Shown piece after piece: positions 7,710 through 14,976 of a DNA stretch of 44,912 bases. How positions within the stretch are numbered: position 1 is the first letter of the stretch; each line of letters opens with the position of its first letter. The DNA is from CAZWKX01 sp964614095. Lineage in GTDB: Bacteria > Actinomycetota > Acidimicrobiia > Spongiisociales > UBA11373. The DNA is taken from NCBI GenBank assembly GCA_964614095.1, contig CAZTJO010000017.1:1-44912 (forward strand), given 5' to 3'. The notes beneath the pieces are model-generated. The model saw nothing but the letters and a program-made list of their open reading frames with translations. It made no database searches and was not told the DNA's origin. The translations under genes and the position numbers were made by a program.

Positions 7710-8338
7710 TGGGCTCCATCGAACCCGTCTTCGACGATCAGGGACTGGTGCCCGGCATCGTCCAGGATGCCGCCACCGGCCGTGTGCTCATGCTCGCCTA
7801 CGTGAATCAGGAGGCCCTGGAGGCCATGCAGCGCACCGGCCAGGCTCACTTCTGGAGCCGTTCCCGCAAGGAGCTCTGGCACAAGGGAGCCACCAGTGGA
7901 AACACGATGGCGGTTCGCCGTATTCGCACCGACTGTGACGGCGACGCTCTGCTCATTGACGTCGATCCGGCCGGGCCCGCCTGCCACACCGGCGCCGCCA
8001 CCTGCTTCTCCGGTCCTGAAGACGCGGAGCCCTGCGGATTCGCCGCCCTCGAAAGCCTGGCCGCCGTCATCGCTGAGCGAGCCGAGGGGCGCCCCGAGGG
8101 CTCCTACACCGTACGCCTACTCGACGGCGGGGTCGACGCCGTAGCCCGCAAGGTGATTGAAGAAGCCGGCGAGACCGCTCTCGCCGCCAAGGACCATGCC
8201 GCCAGCGAGGCCGACGACCTGCGGTTGGCGGAAGAGGCGGCGGATCTGCTGTATCACCTTCTGGTGCTGCTTGCGGAGAGGGGGGTAGCGCCCAGAGAGA
8301 TGCTTGGTGTGCTGGCAGGACGGGCGCGGGCGAAGTAG
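7709..8338 (+). CDS. hisI: Bifunctional phosphoribosyl-AMP cyclohydrolase / phosphoribosyl-ATP pyrophosphatase
   Basis: This fused enzyme carries out steps two and three of the pathway. Residues 1-110 are the HisI cyclohydrolase with FWSRSRKELWHKGATSGN and the zinc/magnesium motif CDGDALLIDVDP followed by ACHTGAATC. Residues 115-209 are the HisE pyrophosphohydrolase with KVIEEAGETALAAKD and EEAADLLYHLLVLL. HisI and HisE are usually separate in actinomycetes such as mycobacteria, so the fusion is a lineage marker. The ATG shares one base with the hisF stop (TGATG). It is the last gene of the operon. Confidence 0.94.
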   Translation: MGSIEPVFDDQGLVPGIVQDAATGRVLMLAYVNQEALEAMQRTGQAHFWSRSRKELWHKGATSGNTMAVRRIRTDCDGDALLIDVDPAGPACHTGAATCFSGPEDAEPCGFAALESLAAVIAERAEGRPEGSYTVRLLDGGVDAVARKVIEEAGETALAAKDHAASEADDLRLAEEAADLLYHLLVLLAERGVAPREMLGVLAGRARAK

Positions 8339-8347
8339 ACGGCGCCT

Positions 8348-8406
8348 CAGAAGTCCAGAATTCGAAATTGAGATCGCGCAGTGCTAATTCTGAACACTGA
8401 ACTCTC
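8348..8406 (+). repeat. Copy 1 of a ~59-bp interspersed repeat
   Basis: Beginning CAGAAGTCCAGAATTC and ending CACTGAACTCTC, this AT-richer stretch between hisIE and the tlpA-like gene aligns with the reverse strand of 23611-23668 at roughly three quarters of positions with one gap. The shared core is CGCGCA, and both copies end in CTGAACTCTC. Confidence 0.5.
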
Positions 8407-8428
8407 TCTCTTTCTACACTCCGCCCTC

Positions 8429-8914
8429 GTGATCCGTCGCCACCTCGCGGTAATTGTGCTCGTTTTTGCCCTCGGCGCCTGCTCCTCGGCTGCCGTGTCG
8501 ATTGATCACATAGACCCACTCCCCGAGATGGATCCCCCGGAGTTCTATGCGCTGCTCCAGGATTCCGAGCGCCCGATCGTGCTCAACGTGTGGGCCTCGT
8601 GGTGTGTGCCCTGTCGCTCGGAGGCATCTCTGCTGCGCGAGGCGGCCGCGCTCAACGACGGCATCATGTTTGTGGGCCTCAACGTGCAGGACAGCCAGCA
8701 AAGCGCCCGCGAATTCATCGCCGAGTTCGGGCTCACCGGGTTCAATCACTACTTCGACAGCGACGGTGCCGTCTCCGGGGTCCTCGGCTCATACGGTGTG
8801 CCTCAGACGTACTTCTACGCGCCCGGCGGCCGTCTGGTGCATCGCCACGCCGGCATCATCGACGAGCGCACCCTGGCCGTGTACGTCGACGATCTATTGC
8901 GGCTGGAGGACTGA
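8429..8914 (+). CDS. TlpA-like thiol-disulfide oxidoreductase lipoprotein
   Basis: A 161-residue exported redoxin. The N-terminus has a hydrophobic stretch and the lipobox LGAC (Cys18), so it should be tethered to the outer face of the membrane. The redox motif WCVPC (Cys59/Cys62) sits after VLNVWAS, and the cis-proline is in YGVPQTYFY. Such proteins reduce disulfides in apocytochrome c or other exported proteins. The nearby ccmE fits the former. I chose GTG 8429: it puts the basic n-region directly before the hydrophobic stretch. TACACT at 8415-8420, eight bases upstream and with no ribosome site, suggests a leaderless transcript. The next gene overlaps its stop by one base. Confidence 0.85.
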   Translation: MIRRHLAVIVLVFALGACSSAAVSIDHIDPLPEMDPPEFYALLQDSERPIVLNVWASWCVPCRSEASLLREAAALNDGIMFVGLNVQDSQQSAREFIAEFGLTGFNHYFDSDGAVSGVLGSYGVPQTYFYAPGGRLVHRHAGIIDERTLAVYVDDLLRLED

Positions 8915-9759
8915 TGGAGTTCCGCCTCCTGTTCGCCGCCCTCCTTGGTGTCGCCGGCGCCGAGCTGGTCCTGCGCCGGGAGGCCGGACGCACCAACGCC
9001 CACGACGCCACCCCCGAGCTTCGGGACCTGCTGCTGTTCGCCGGCTGCATCGGCCTGCTCGGCGGGCGCATCGCGGCCATGATCGCCGGCGGCACCAATC
9101 CCTTCACTCGGCCCGGGGACATCATCGTCTTTCGCGCCGGCGTGGAGACCGGCTATGCCGCGCTGTTTGCCCTCCTCACCTTCGCCCTGTCGGCGCGCAA
9201 GGATTTCTGGGGCGCCTCCGATGCCGCGGCGCCCGCTGCCCTCGGCGGTCTCGGCGCTTGGCATCTCTCCTGCCTCATCAGGAACTCCTGCCTGGGATCG
9301 GCCTCCGGACTGCCCTGGGCGTTCTCCTCAGGCGCCAGCGACGTCACCCGCCACCCGATCGGCCTCTACACCGCCCTGCTCTTTGCCGCAGCCACCATCG
9401 GCCTCATCTGGTGGAAACGCCGCCGTCATCCGCTGGGCGTCATTGGGGCGGCTGCCCTTCTGGTCGCCGGCGCCATTCGCCTGCTCACGGAACCGCTGCG
9501 CCCCGGCATAGGCAGCGGTCCCGAACTCTGGTACGGCGCCGCCGTCATCGCCGGGGCCGGTGTCCTCATCTGGCGGCTCCGCCTCGGCGTGTACGCCGTT
9601 CCCGTGAAGGACGAAGACACTCACGCCGAGGACAACAACGCAGAGCACACCAACGACTCGGGCACAGATGCCTCGGGCCCGTCGACCGCGGCCCGCAGGC
9701 TGCTGAGCCGCCTGCCCCGGCCCCGTCTGCCCTGGGGCCAGCGGTCTTCCAACCCGTAA
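8914..9759 (+). CDS. Degenerate Lgt-like (prolipoprotein diacylglyceryl transferase family) membrane protein
   Basis: The protein has 281 residues and about seven hydrophobic segments. Family traces are a GGRI motif, a GLPWAF segment, RHPIGLYTALLF (compare HPTQLYE of Lgt) and RLLTEPLRPG (compare the RFLxEFxR motif). Where Lgt carries the catalytic GRIGNFxNGE loop, this protein has AWHLSCLIRNSC, and the HGG motif is not visible. It is therefore probably not the housekeeping Lgt; it may be a transporter or assistant of the neighbouring redox proteins. The last 50 or so residues are a polar, probably cytoplasmic tail. The start overlaps the tlpA-like stop (TGATG), indicating coupling. Confidence 0.7.
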   Translation: MEFRLLFAALLGVAGAELVLRREAGRTNAHDATPELRDLLLFAGCIGLLGGRIAAMIAGGTNPFTRPGDIIVFRAGVETGYAALFALLTFALSARKDFWGASDAAAPAALGGLGAWHLSCLIRNSCLGSASGLPWAFSSGASDVTRHPIGLYTALLFAAATIGLIWWKRRRHPLGVIGAAALLVAGAIRLLTEPLRPGIGSGPELWYGAAVIAGAGVLIWRLRLGVYAVPVKDEDTHAEDNNAEHTNDSGTDASGPSTAARRLLSRLPRPRLPWGQRSSNP

Positions 9760-9799
9760 ACCCACCGTCCGCGCCAACACTCGTCGAGCTTGAACGGAT

Positions 9800-9925
9800 T
9801 GGGGTGCAGATCCCCGCGACGAAGGATGGTGGGAGGCTGGTACAGGGTGCGCCGCCATTGCACGGAGAAGTGCACCACGGGGATCCGCACCGCGGCAATC
9901 ATGCCCAGCCAGACGGCCCTTCTGA
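9800..9925 (-). pseudogene. Inverted fragment of ccmC (haem exporter subunit)
   Basis: On the minus strand about 42 codons read RRAVWLGMIAAV, then RIPVVHFSVQW, RRTLYQPPTILRRGD. This is the signature of CcmC/CcsA-type haem handling proteins (consensus around VPIVxFSVxWWRTLHQ). Homology stops on both sides, and no start or haem-handling WxxxW loop is present, so it is a fragment. It overlaps, in antisense, the first codons of ccmE and points the opposite way. In most genomes ccmC and ccmE are neighbours in the same orientation, so a local inversion, or a chimeric assembly, is suggested. Confidence 0.6.
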
Positions 9926-10308
9926 TCGGATTCCTCATCTTCAGCCTCAACGATTCCCTCGTCTACTTCCGCACCACCGACGAGCTGGTAACCGACGTGG
10001 AGCCGGATCCCGGCAATCGGATCCGGCTCGGAGGCCAGGTGGTTCCGAGCACGCAGTCGGTCACCGACGACGGCGTCGACTTCGCCATCACCAACGGCGA
10101 TCCAAACAACGAAGTAATCATCAATGTGTCGCACCGCGGCGCGCCGGCGCAGCTGTTCCAGGAAGGCATCGGCATTGTGGTGGAAGGAGTCTGGGATGGC
10201 GAGCGTTTCCACTCCAACACCATGATCGTCAAACACGACGGGCAGTACCGCACTAAGGACGGTGAGATCTACGTGCCCGGCGAGTATCCCGCCGGCAACT
10301 CCCCCTAA
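9901..10308 (+). CDS. ccmE: Cytochrome c maturation haem chaperone CcmE
   Basis: CcmE carries haem covalently on the outer face of the membrane and passes it to apocytochrome c. The protein has 135 residues from ATG 9901. It contains LNDSLVYFRTTDELV, NRIRLGGQVVPST and the haem-binding motif KHDGQY, keeping the His and Tyr of the HxxxY signature. A single N-terminal membrane segment (TALLIGFLIF) is shorter than usual. Its first 8-15 codons coincide with the antisense ccmC fragment, so the native 5' end may have been replaced and the true start is uncertain. It faces the selenoprotein candidate tail to tail, 13 bases apart. Confidence 0.85.
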   Translation: MPSQTALLIGFLIFSLNDSLVYFRTTDELVTDVEPDPGNRIRLGGQVVPSTQSVTDDGVDFAITNGDPNNEVIINVSHRGAPAQLFQEGIGIVVEGVWDGERFHSNTMIVKHDGQYRTKDGEIYVPGEYPAGNSP

Positions 10309-10321
10309 CGCTCGTCTCGGC

Positions 10322-10924
10322 TCAGCCTTCTGCGGCTACCAGCAGATCCAGCACTTCGCGTATCTGCTGCTCGGATTGACCCCCGAACCAGCTGCCGACC
10401 ACGTGATCGTCGCCGCTGATGAGGAACGCCACCGGCTGGCCCACGACGCCGTAGAGATCCCAGATGCCGTCGTCGTATCCCCAAAGCAGCCGCTCCGGTG
10501 AGAACCAATCGCCCACCTTCAGGGCTGAGGCGTCCGGTGTGCTTCTGCCGGCCACGGCGACGATCGTGACCCGGTCCAGGTAGTCCGATGCAACTGCATC
10601 GATGCGGGGCATTTCCCGCTCACAGGTGGGTCACCACTCCGCCCAGAACACCAGAAGCACCGGCTTGTGCTCCTCACTCAGGGTGAAGCTGCCGCCCTCG
10701 CCCAGAGCCAGCGTGAAATCGGGCGCTGCTTGCCGGGTGTCCTCGGTTGTGATGGTCTCCTCAGATGGCGCCGCGGCCTCCGTGGTCGACGCCTCCTGCG
10801 ACTGTGGGGTTACCCCGGCGCTCGATGTTGGCTCACCCACCGCATTGCCGGCTCCGCCGCCGCAGGCGGTCAGCAGAAGGAGCAGAGCGAGCAGTGCCGC
10901 TCGAACGACGTTTCCCGGCCGCAT
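10322..10924 (-). CDS. Candidate selenoprotein: thioredoxin/TlpA-like lipoprotein with a UxxC motif
   Basis: The 200-residue frame is open from ATG 10924 to TGA 10322-10324 except for one in-frame TGA at 10631-10633 (residue 98). It starts with a signal peptide and the lipobox LTAC, followed by a Ser/Thr/Glu linker. The redoxin domain begins APDFTLALGEGGSFTL and runs into VLLVFWAEW, then the TGA, then PTCEREMPRID. Thioredoxin folds have WCxxC here, so TGA occupies exactly the first catalytic cysteine. The frame stays protein-like after it, with the cis-proline in GVVGQPVAFLI. A hairpin in the bacterial SECIS position follows. TGA is an ordinary stop elsewhere in the window. Selenocysteine is the best explanation; a nonsense mutation is the alternative. 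Confidence 0.72.
10586..10619 (-). promoter_or_regulatory. SECIS-like hairpins downstream of the in-frame TGA
   Basis: In the mRNA, GCGGG (10619-10615) pairs with CCCGC (10608-10604) around the loop AAAUGC, with two further pairs below across a bulged A. The loop starts 17-19 nt after the TGA, within the window expected for bacterial SECIS elements, and a G lies at the loop base. A second perfect hairpin, CGATGC-AGTT-GCATCG, follows at 10601-10586. Both are inside coding sequence. Confidence 0.5.
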
Positions 10925-10931
10925 TGCCAAA

Positions 10932-10958
10932 AAGATATCGGGATTGGCGCGCTGTCAA
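10932..10958 (-). promoter_or_regulatory. Promoter of the selenoprotein candidate
   Basis: TTGACA (10958-10953) and TATCTT (10937-10932) are 15 bases apart, seven bases before the ATG, with no ribosome site. This fits a leaderless transcript, though the spacer is short. The -35 box overlaps the end of the preceding gene. Confidence 0.4.
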
Positions 10959-13315
10959 TAGGAGAAATCGAAGAAGATCGTCTCCCCGATCGTGACCGAT
11001 CCCTCAAACCGGTGTTGCTCCACACCGTCGAGGTGCACAACGATCTCGAAAGAGGCGTAGTCGCTGCCCTCACAGGTGGCGTAGAACATGACCCCCGCCT
11101 GATAGGACCCGCGCGGCGCCTCGCCCGGCGGCCAGAATACGTTTTCGACCGGGTTGGAGGCCCCCTCGCAGTATTCGTGCATGTCGACATCCAGCTCGCC
11201 GCCGCTGGCCGAGGTCGGGCTCACAAAGGACACCTCATCTCCAAAGGGATCGATGACGTGAAGATCGAGATCGGCCGCCGAGTCCCATAGGAGGGTGACT
11301 TGCACATCGCCGGTTCCGAGAACTTCGGAGGTGGTAGATCCCAGCTGCGCTCCGCCGCTCTCGACACTGATCTTGATGCCCACGCCGGGGCCTTCGTTGT
11401 AGTGGTAGAAGGTGATCTGGTTGGTCCCGGGAGCAACAAGCGCCGTGACATCGAACCACTCGCCGACGCCGGTGCTGCCGTAGACGGTCTCCCCGCTCAG
11501 GTGATCCATGTAGAGCGAATCGGTGCCGTCGTACTCGACCCACTCGAAGACGCGGGTCCCGTTCACCTCCATCCACGCCTGCCAGCCCCCGTATTTGGCG
11601 CTGCCGTCGGGATTATTGGGGTCGTAGGTGGTACACAACACCCGGTCGTAGGAGTCGGGCAGCTCGAAGCTGAAGGTATGCGGCGCCTCGGCGGCCGTGA
11701 TCGAACCCAGGTGGGTGATCCCGACGCTGGGTTCCGCTGTGGTCGTGGTCTGCTGTGAGGTTGTGCCCTGATCGCCGGCCGAGCCGTCTTCAGGCAGGTG
11801 CACGGTCACCTCGCCGTGCACATAGCCGCCGGTCTGCCACGTGGTGTAGAGCAGGCTGCCCAGGTCCGCCACCGATCCGGCCAGCTGGAGCGCGCCGAAC
11901 ACCTCACCGAGCATCTCTTCATCCAGGCGGAAACCGGCGAGCCGCTCCACGTAGCCGCTAGCGACCAGCTGCTCGATGACCGCCTCCTGGGCGAGCAGAT
12001 CGACCACGCCGCTGAAGGCGGCCCCATAGTCCCCTGCCGCCAGCTGAGAGAGAACGGCATCCAGTCCGCCCGACGCCTCGAGGGCATCCTGCAAAAGCGA
12101 GATGGCGTCCGACAGATCCTCACCTCTCGCCAGAACCTCAGAGCCGGCGGGAATGAGATCGATGATCCACACGCTCACCTGCCGCAAGAAGGCGTACTCG
12201 GTGAACTCGGCGGTGAAGGTCACCGAAAGGCCCCCACTCGTCCATGCCGTGGTGTCGCCGCCATCGACAACGACGCCTTGCCCGCCGAGCCGGGTGACAT
12301 CGCTGCCGCCGGCATCATGACGCACGCCGGCTCCGGTAGCCGAGAACTCGAGGGCAAAACGGGTGTTGTTGGCCACCGTGATGATGGGGCCGACGGGATC
12401 GTCTTCCACACAAACCTGCACCAGCGCCCTGGCGTTGGCGTCGTTGTCGACTTCCACACCCGCCAGCGGCTGTGAGCACATCTGAGGGAAGGCGTAATCG
12501 CTGATGTATCCGGACCATTCTGCGTACAGCCCGCCGGCCTGGTCCCAGGCGTAGTCGGCGGCTGCCTCCACGCTATCGAACACCACGATCGCCAACCGGA
12601 AACCCCAGGCGAGGAGATCGTCGCCGTCGGCTCGGCCGGCGGCCCTCGGGTACTCGCCCGATGCCAGTGCCCCCGCCGCGGCGGGGCTCGAAACGAAAAT
12701 ATCGATCTGATCGGCGCCAAACTCCAGCTGGATGTCGCCCGAGTCATTGTGGGTAAACGGCACCGGCTGCCAGCCGCCGCTCACATTCACCATGACCCCG
12801 TAGCTGGCCTGGTCGGGCTCAGGAATGCTCACAGTCGCCACGCCGGTTAGCTCCCCGGAGAATTGGAACGCCCAGGCATCGGCGGAGCTGAGCTGCTCCG
12901 GCAGGTCGTAGCCGGGCACCTCGATGCTGTTGATTGTCACCGCACCGCCGCTCTCCACCTCGGCGGCGATCTCGACCCCGGATTCGTGGCTGGCGGTCAC
13001 CCGGTTGTCCCCGCCTCCGGTAAGGACCACCACCAGCACAACGATCAGAATCACGGCTACGCCGCCCAGAGCAACAAAGCCGAACCGCCGCCGCTTTTGC
13101 GGCGACCATGCCTCCCGCGCCGGCCGCGCCGTCACCGGTTCGGGCGCCGGGGGCGAAGGAGGTATCGGAGCGGCGAGCTCTTCCACCGGAGCGGCAGGAC
13201 CCTCAGCCGGTACCGGCTCGAGCGCCGCCTCCGGGCTCAGAGTGCTGCCACAATTTGGGCAGAATCTCGCATCCGAGAGCACCAGGTTCCCACAGGCGCT
13301 ACAGAATCTCGGCAT
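10955..13315 (-). CDS. Zinc-ribbon membrane protein with C-terminal YfaP-like (DUF2135) domain
   Basis: The 786-residue protein starts with a double-CxxC zinc ribbon (FCSACGNLVLSDARFCPNCG). A Pro/Ala/Glu linker and a membrane segment (VALGGVAVILIVVLVVVLT) around residues 85-105 follow. The rest should be extracellular: a region with a Cys-containing middle, a Thr/Gln linker (near residue 525), a beta-rich domain, and a final domain QVTLLWDSAADLDLHVIDP ending near the C-terminus, matching YfaP/DUF2135. The role is unknown; such proteins are often large surface or sensor-like proteins. ATG 13315 is preceded by GGGAGGTGA, a strong ribosome site. Confidence 0.75.
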   Translation of the reverse strand: MPRFCSACGNLVLSDARFCPNCGSTLSPEAALEPVPAEGPAAPVEELAAPIPPSPPAPEPVTARPAREAWSPQKRRRFGFVALGGVAVILIVVLVVVLTGGGDNRVTASHESGVEIAAEVESGGAVTINSIEVPGYDLPEQLSSADAWAFQFSGELTGVATVSIPEPDQASYGVMVNVSGGWQPVPFTHNDSGDIQLEFGADQIDIFVSSPAAAGALASGEYPRAAGRADGDDLLAWGFRLAIVVFDSVEAAADYAWDQAGGLYAEWSGYISDYAFPQMCSQPLAGVEVDNDANARALVQVCVEDDPVGPIITVANNTRFALEFSATGAGVRHDAGGSDVTRLGGQGVVVDGGDTTAWTSGGLSVTFTAEFTEYAFLRQVSVWIIDLIPAGSEVLARGEDLSDAISLLQDALEASGGLDAVLSQLAAGDYGAAFSGVVDLLAQEAVIEQLVASGYVERLAGFRLDEEMLGEVFGALQLAGSVADLGSLLYTTWQTGGYVHGEVTVHLPEDGSAGDQGTTSQQTTTTAEPSVGITHLGSITAAEAPHTFSFELPDSYDRVLCTTYDPNNPDGSAKYGGWQAWMEVNGTRVFEWVEYDGTDSLYMDHLSGETVYGSTGVGEWFDVTALVAPGTNQITFYHYNEGPGVGIKISVESGGAQLGSTTSEVLGTGDVQVTLLWDSAADLDLHVIDPFGDEVSFVSPTSASGGELDVDMHEYCEGASNPVENVFWPPGEAPRGSYQAGVMFYATCEGSDYASFEIVVHLDGVEQHRFEGSVTIGETIFFDFSY

Positions 13316-13402
13316 CGTCACCTCCCGCCGGCCCTGGCGTGCACGCCGAACCCGTCGGCCCAAACCGGCGATACCATCCAGCCTACCCCCACCTGCCTCG
13401 GC

Positions 13403-13831
13403 TCAGGCCCGGCGCCTTTCGCACTCCTCACAGCGCCCCATGATGGCGAAATGGGCGCTGTGAGCCACAAAACCGTGTGCCGTCGTCACCGACTCGACGG
13501 CCCGCTCCAGGTCCCCGACCGGAACGTCGACGGCGCGGCCGCACTCCTCACACACCAGGTGGTGGTGGCGAGTTGATGGCGCCACGTGGTAGGCGCTGGC
13601 TCCGGGACCCAGGTGGACGTGCTCCACCAGCCCGATGGACTCGAGAGCGTCGAGGGTGCGGTAGACGGTGGACAGGTCGAGGCGGGTTCCGGCCCGCTCA
13701 CCGATGTCGGCGGCGCGCAGGTGCTCATGCGGGGCCGCCGCCAAGATCTCACAGACGAGGCGCCGGGCCCGGGTGACCCGATGCCCATGGCGCCGCAGCC
13801 CGGTGACGAGGTCGTCGGCGGTGATCTTCAC
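13403..13831 (-). CDS. Fur-family metal-responsive repressor
   Basis: A 142-residue Fur/Zur/PerR-type regulator. The winged helix (HRVTRARRLVCEIL then LSTVYRTLDALESIGLV) precedes the metal-binding half with RHHHLVCEECG and a second pair in GRCEECERRR, which form the structural zinc site. Which metal or peroxide it senses cannot be decided from these motifs; the overall layout is closer to Zur than PerR. It begins at GTG 13831, ten bases after the trpD stop, and so is probably cotranscribed with trpD. Confidence 0.85.
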   Translation of the reverse strand: MKITADDLVTGLRRHGHRVTRARRLVCEILAAAPHEHLRAADIGERAGTRLDLSTVYRTLDALESIGLVEHVHLGPGASAYHVAPSTRHHHLVCEECGRAVDVPVGDLERAVESVTTAHGFVAHSAHFAIMGRCEECERRRA

Positions 13832-13841
13832 CTCCGCGATG

Positions 13842-14888
13842 CTACGTGCTCGGCCCCTCTCCCAGCTCCCGAGCCAGCGAGATGGCCTTGCCCAGCACCG
13901 ACGCCGCCCGTCCCGAATCGAGCGATTCCTCGCCGATGCTCATCGCCTCGGCAAAACCTTCGGCGATGCCGGCGGCGACGATGGCCGGGGCTGCATTCAC
14001 CAGGGCGATGTCCCGCTTCGGGCCCTTTTCCCCGTCCAGGATGCTTCTCACGATGGCAACGTTCTCTTCGGCGGTGCCCCCCAAGAGCTGCGCCGGCTCC
14101 ACGCGGGGCACGCCAAAGTCCTCCGGTGTGTATTCGGCGTGGGTCACTTCCCCGTCCCTGAGCCGGTAGATGTACGACGGACCGGTGGTGGTGATCTCGT
14201 CGAGCCCGTCCTCTCCGAAGCAGACAAAGGCGTACTCGCTGTCCCGCGCCTGCAGAACCCCGATCATGCGCTCGGCCATACGGGAATCGGAAACACCGAT
14301 GGCCTGGCGTTTGGCCCGGGCCGGGTTGGCCAGCGGGCCCAGAAAGTTGAACACGGTCGGAACTCCCAGCTGTTTGCGCACCGGTCCGGCAAAACGCATG
14401 GCCGGGTGGTAGTGGGGCGCAAAAAAGAAGCCGAAGCCGGCCTCCTTGACCAATCGCACCGTTGCCTCGGGAGGCAGGTCTATGGGCAAACCGAGTGCTT
14501 CGAGCACATCGGCAGATCCTGCCCTCGAGGAGGCGGCCCGGTTTCCGTGTTTGGCCACCTTGGCGCCGGCGCCGGCGGCGATGAGCGCCGCCGTGGTCGA
14601 AATGTTGAAGGTGCCCAAACGATCACCTCCGGTTCCGGCGGTATCGACGACCGTCTCGCCGATTTCCACGGTGACGGCGGCGTCGTACATGGCCCGCACC
14701 AGGCCGGTCATCTCCTCGACCGTCTCCCCCTTCATGCGCAGCGCCACGATGAAGGCGGCGATCTGGGCCGGCTCGGCCCGGCCCTCCATGATCTCGCCCA
14801 TGGTGGCGAAGGCGTCGCCTTCGGTCAGGTTCTCGCCACCACTGAGTCGGCCCAGCACATTCGGCCAAGAGAAGTCTTGATCGGTCAT
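13842..14888 (-). CDS. trpD: Anthranilate phosphoribosyltransferase
   Basis: TrpD joins anthranilate to PRPP in tryptophan synthesis. The 348 residues include the PRPP motif VVDTAGTGGDRLGTFNIST, the KHGNRAASS segment, and NFLGPLANPARAKRQAIGV. I chose ATG 14888, giving MTDQDFSWPNVLGRL; no other trp gene lies nearby, so it is detached from a trp operon. It is followed immediately by fur. A strong GC hairpin lies upstream. Confidence 0.93.
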   Translation of the reverse strand: MTDQDFSWPNVLGRLSGGENLTEGDAFATMGEIMEGRAEPAQIAAFIVALRMKGETVEEMTGLVRAMYDAAVTVEIGETVVDTAGTGGDRLGTFNISTTAALIAAGAGAKVAKHGNRAASSRAGSADVLEALGLPIDLPPEATVRLVKEAGFGFFFAPHYHPAMRFAGPVRKQLGVPTVFNFLGPLANPARAKRQAIGVSDSRMAERMIGVLQARDSEYAFVCFGEDGLDEITTTGPSYIYRLRDGEVTHAEYTPEDFGVPRVEPAQLLGGTAEENVAIVRSILDGEKGPKRDIALVNAAPAIVAAGIAEGFAEAMSIGEESLDSGRAASVLGKAISLARELGEGPST

Positions 14889-14932
14889 CTCTCCACTACC
14901 TCGCAGTTGTTGCCGGAGGGTAGCGACTCGGT

Positions 14933-14963
14933 CCCGGCCCGGGCACACCCGGCCCGGGCCGGG
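14933..14963 (-). terminator. GC-rich hairpin between gcdH-like gene and trpD
   Basis: CCCGGCCCGGG (14933-14943) pairs with CCCGGGCCGGG (14953-14963) over a nine-base loop. No U-tract follows on either strand, so intrinsic termination is unproven. Confidence 0.4.
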
Positions 14964-14976
14964 CCGTCACAGAGCC

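Noticed and set aside
8547..10256. A 569-codon plus-strand frame spanning several genes
   Set aside because: It is out of frame with tlpA-like, lgt-like and ccmE and gives a low-complexity Arg/Pro/Ser product.
10631..10633. General reassignment of TGA to tryptophan or another amino acid
   Set aside because: TGA is the normal stop of many genes here, for example in the ATGA overlaps of the his operon.
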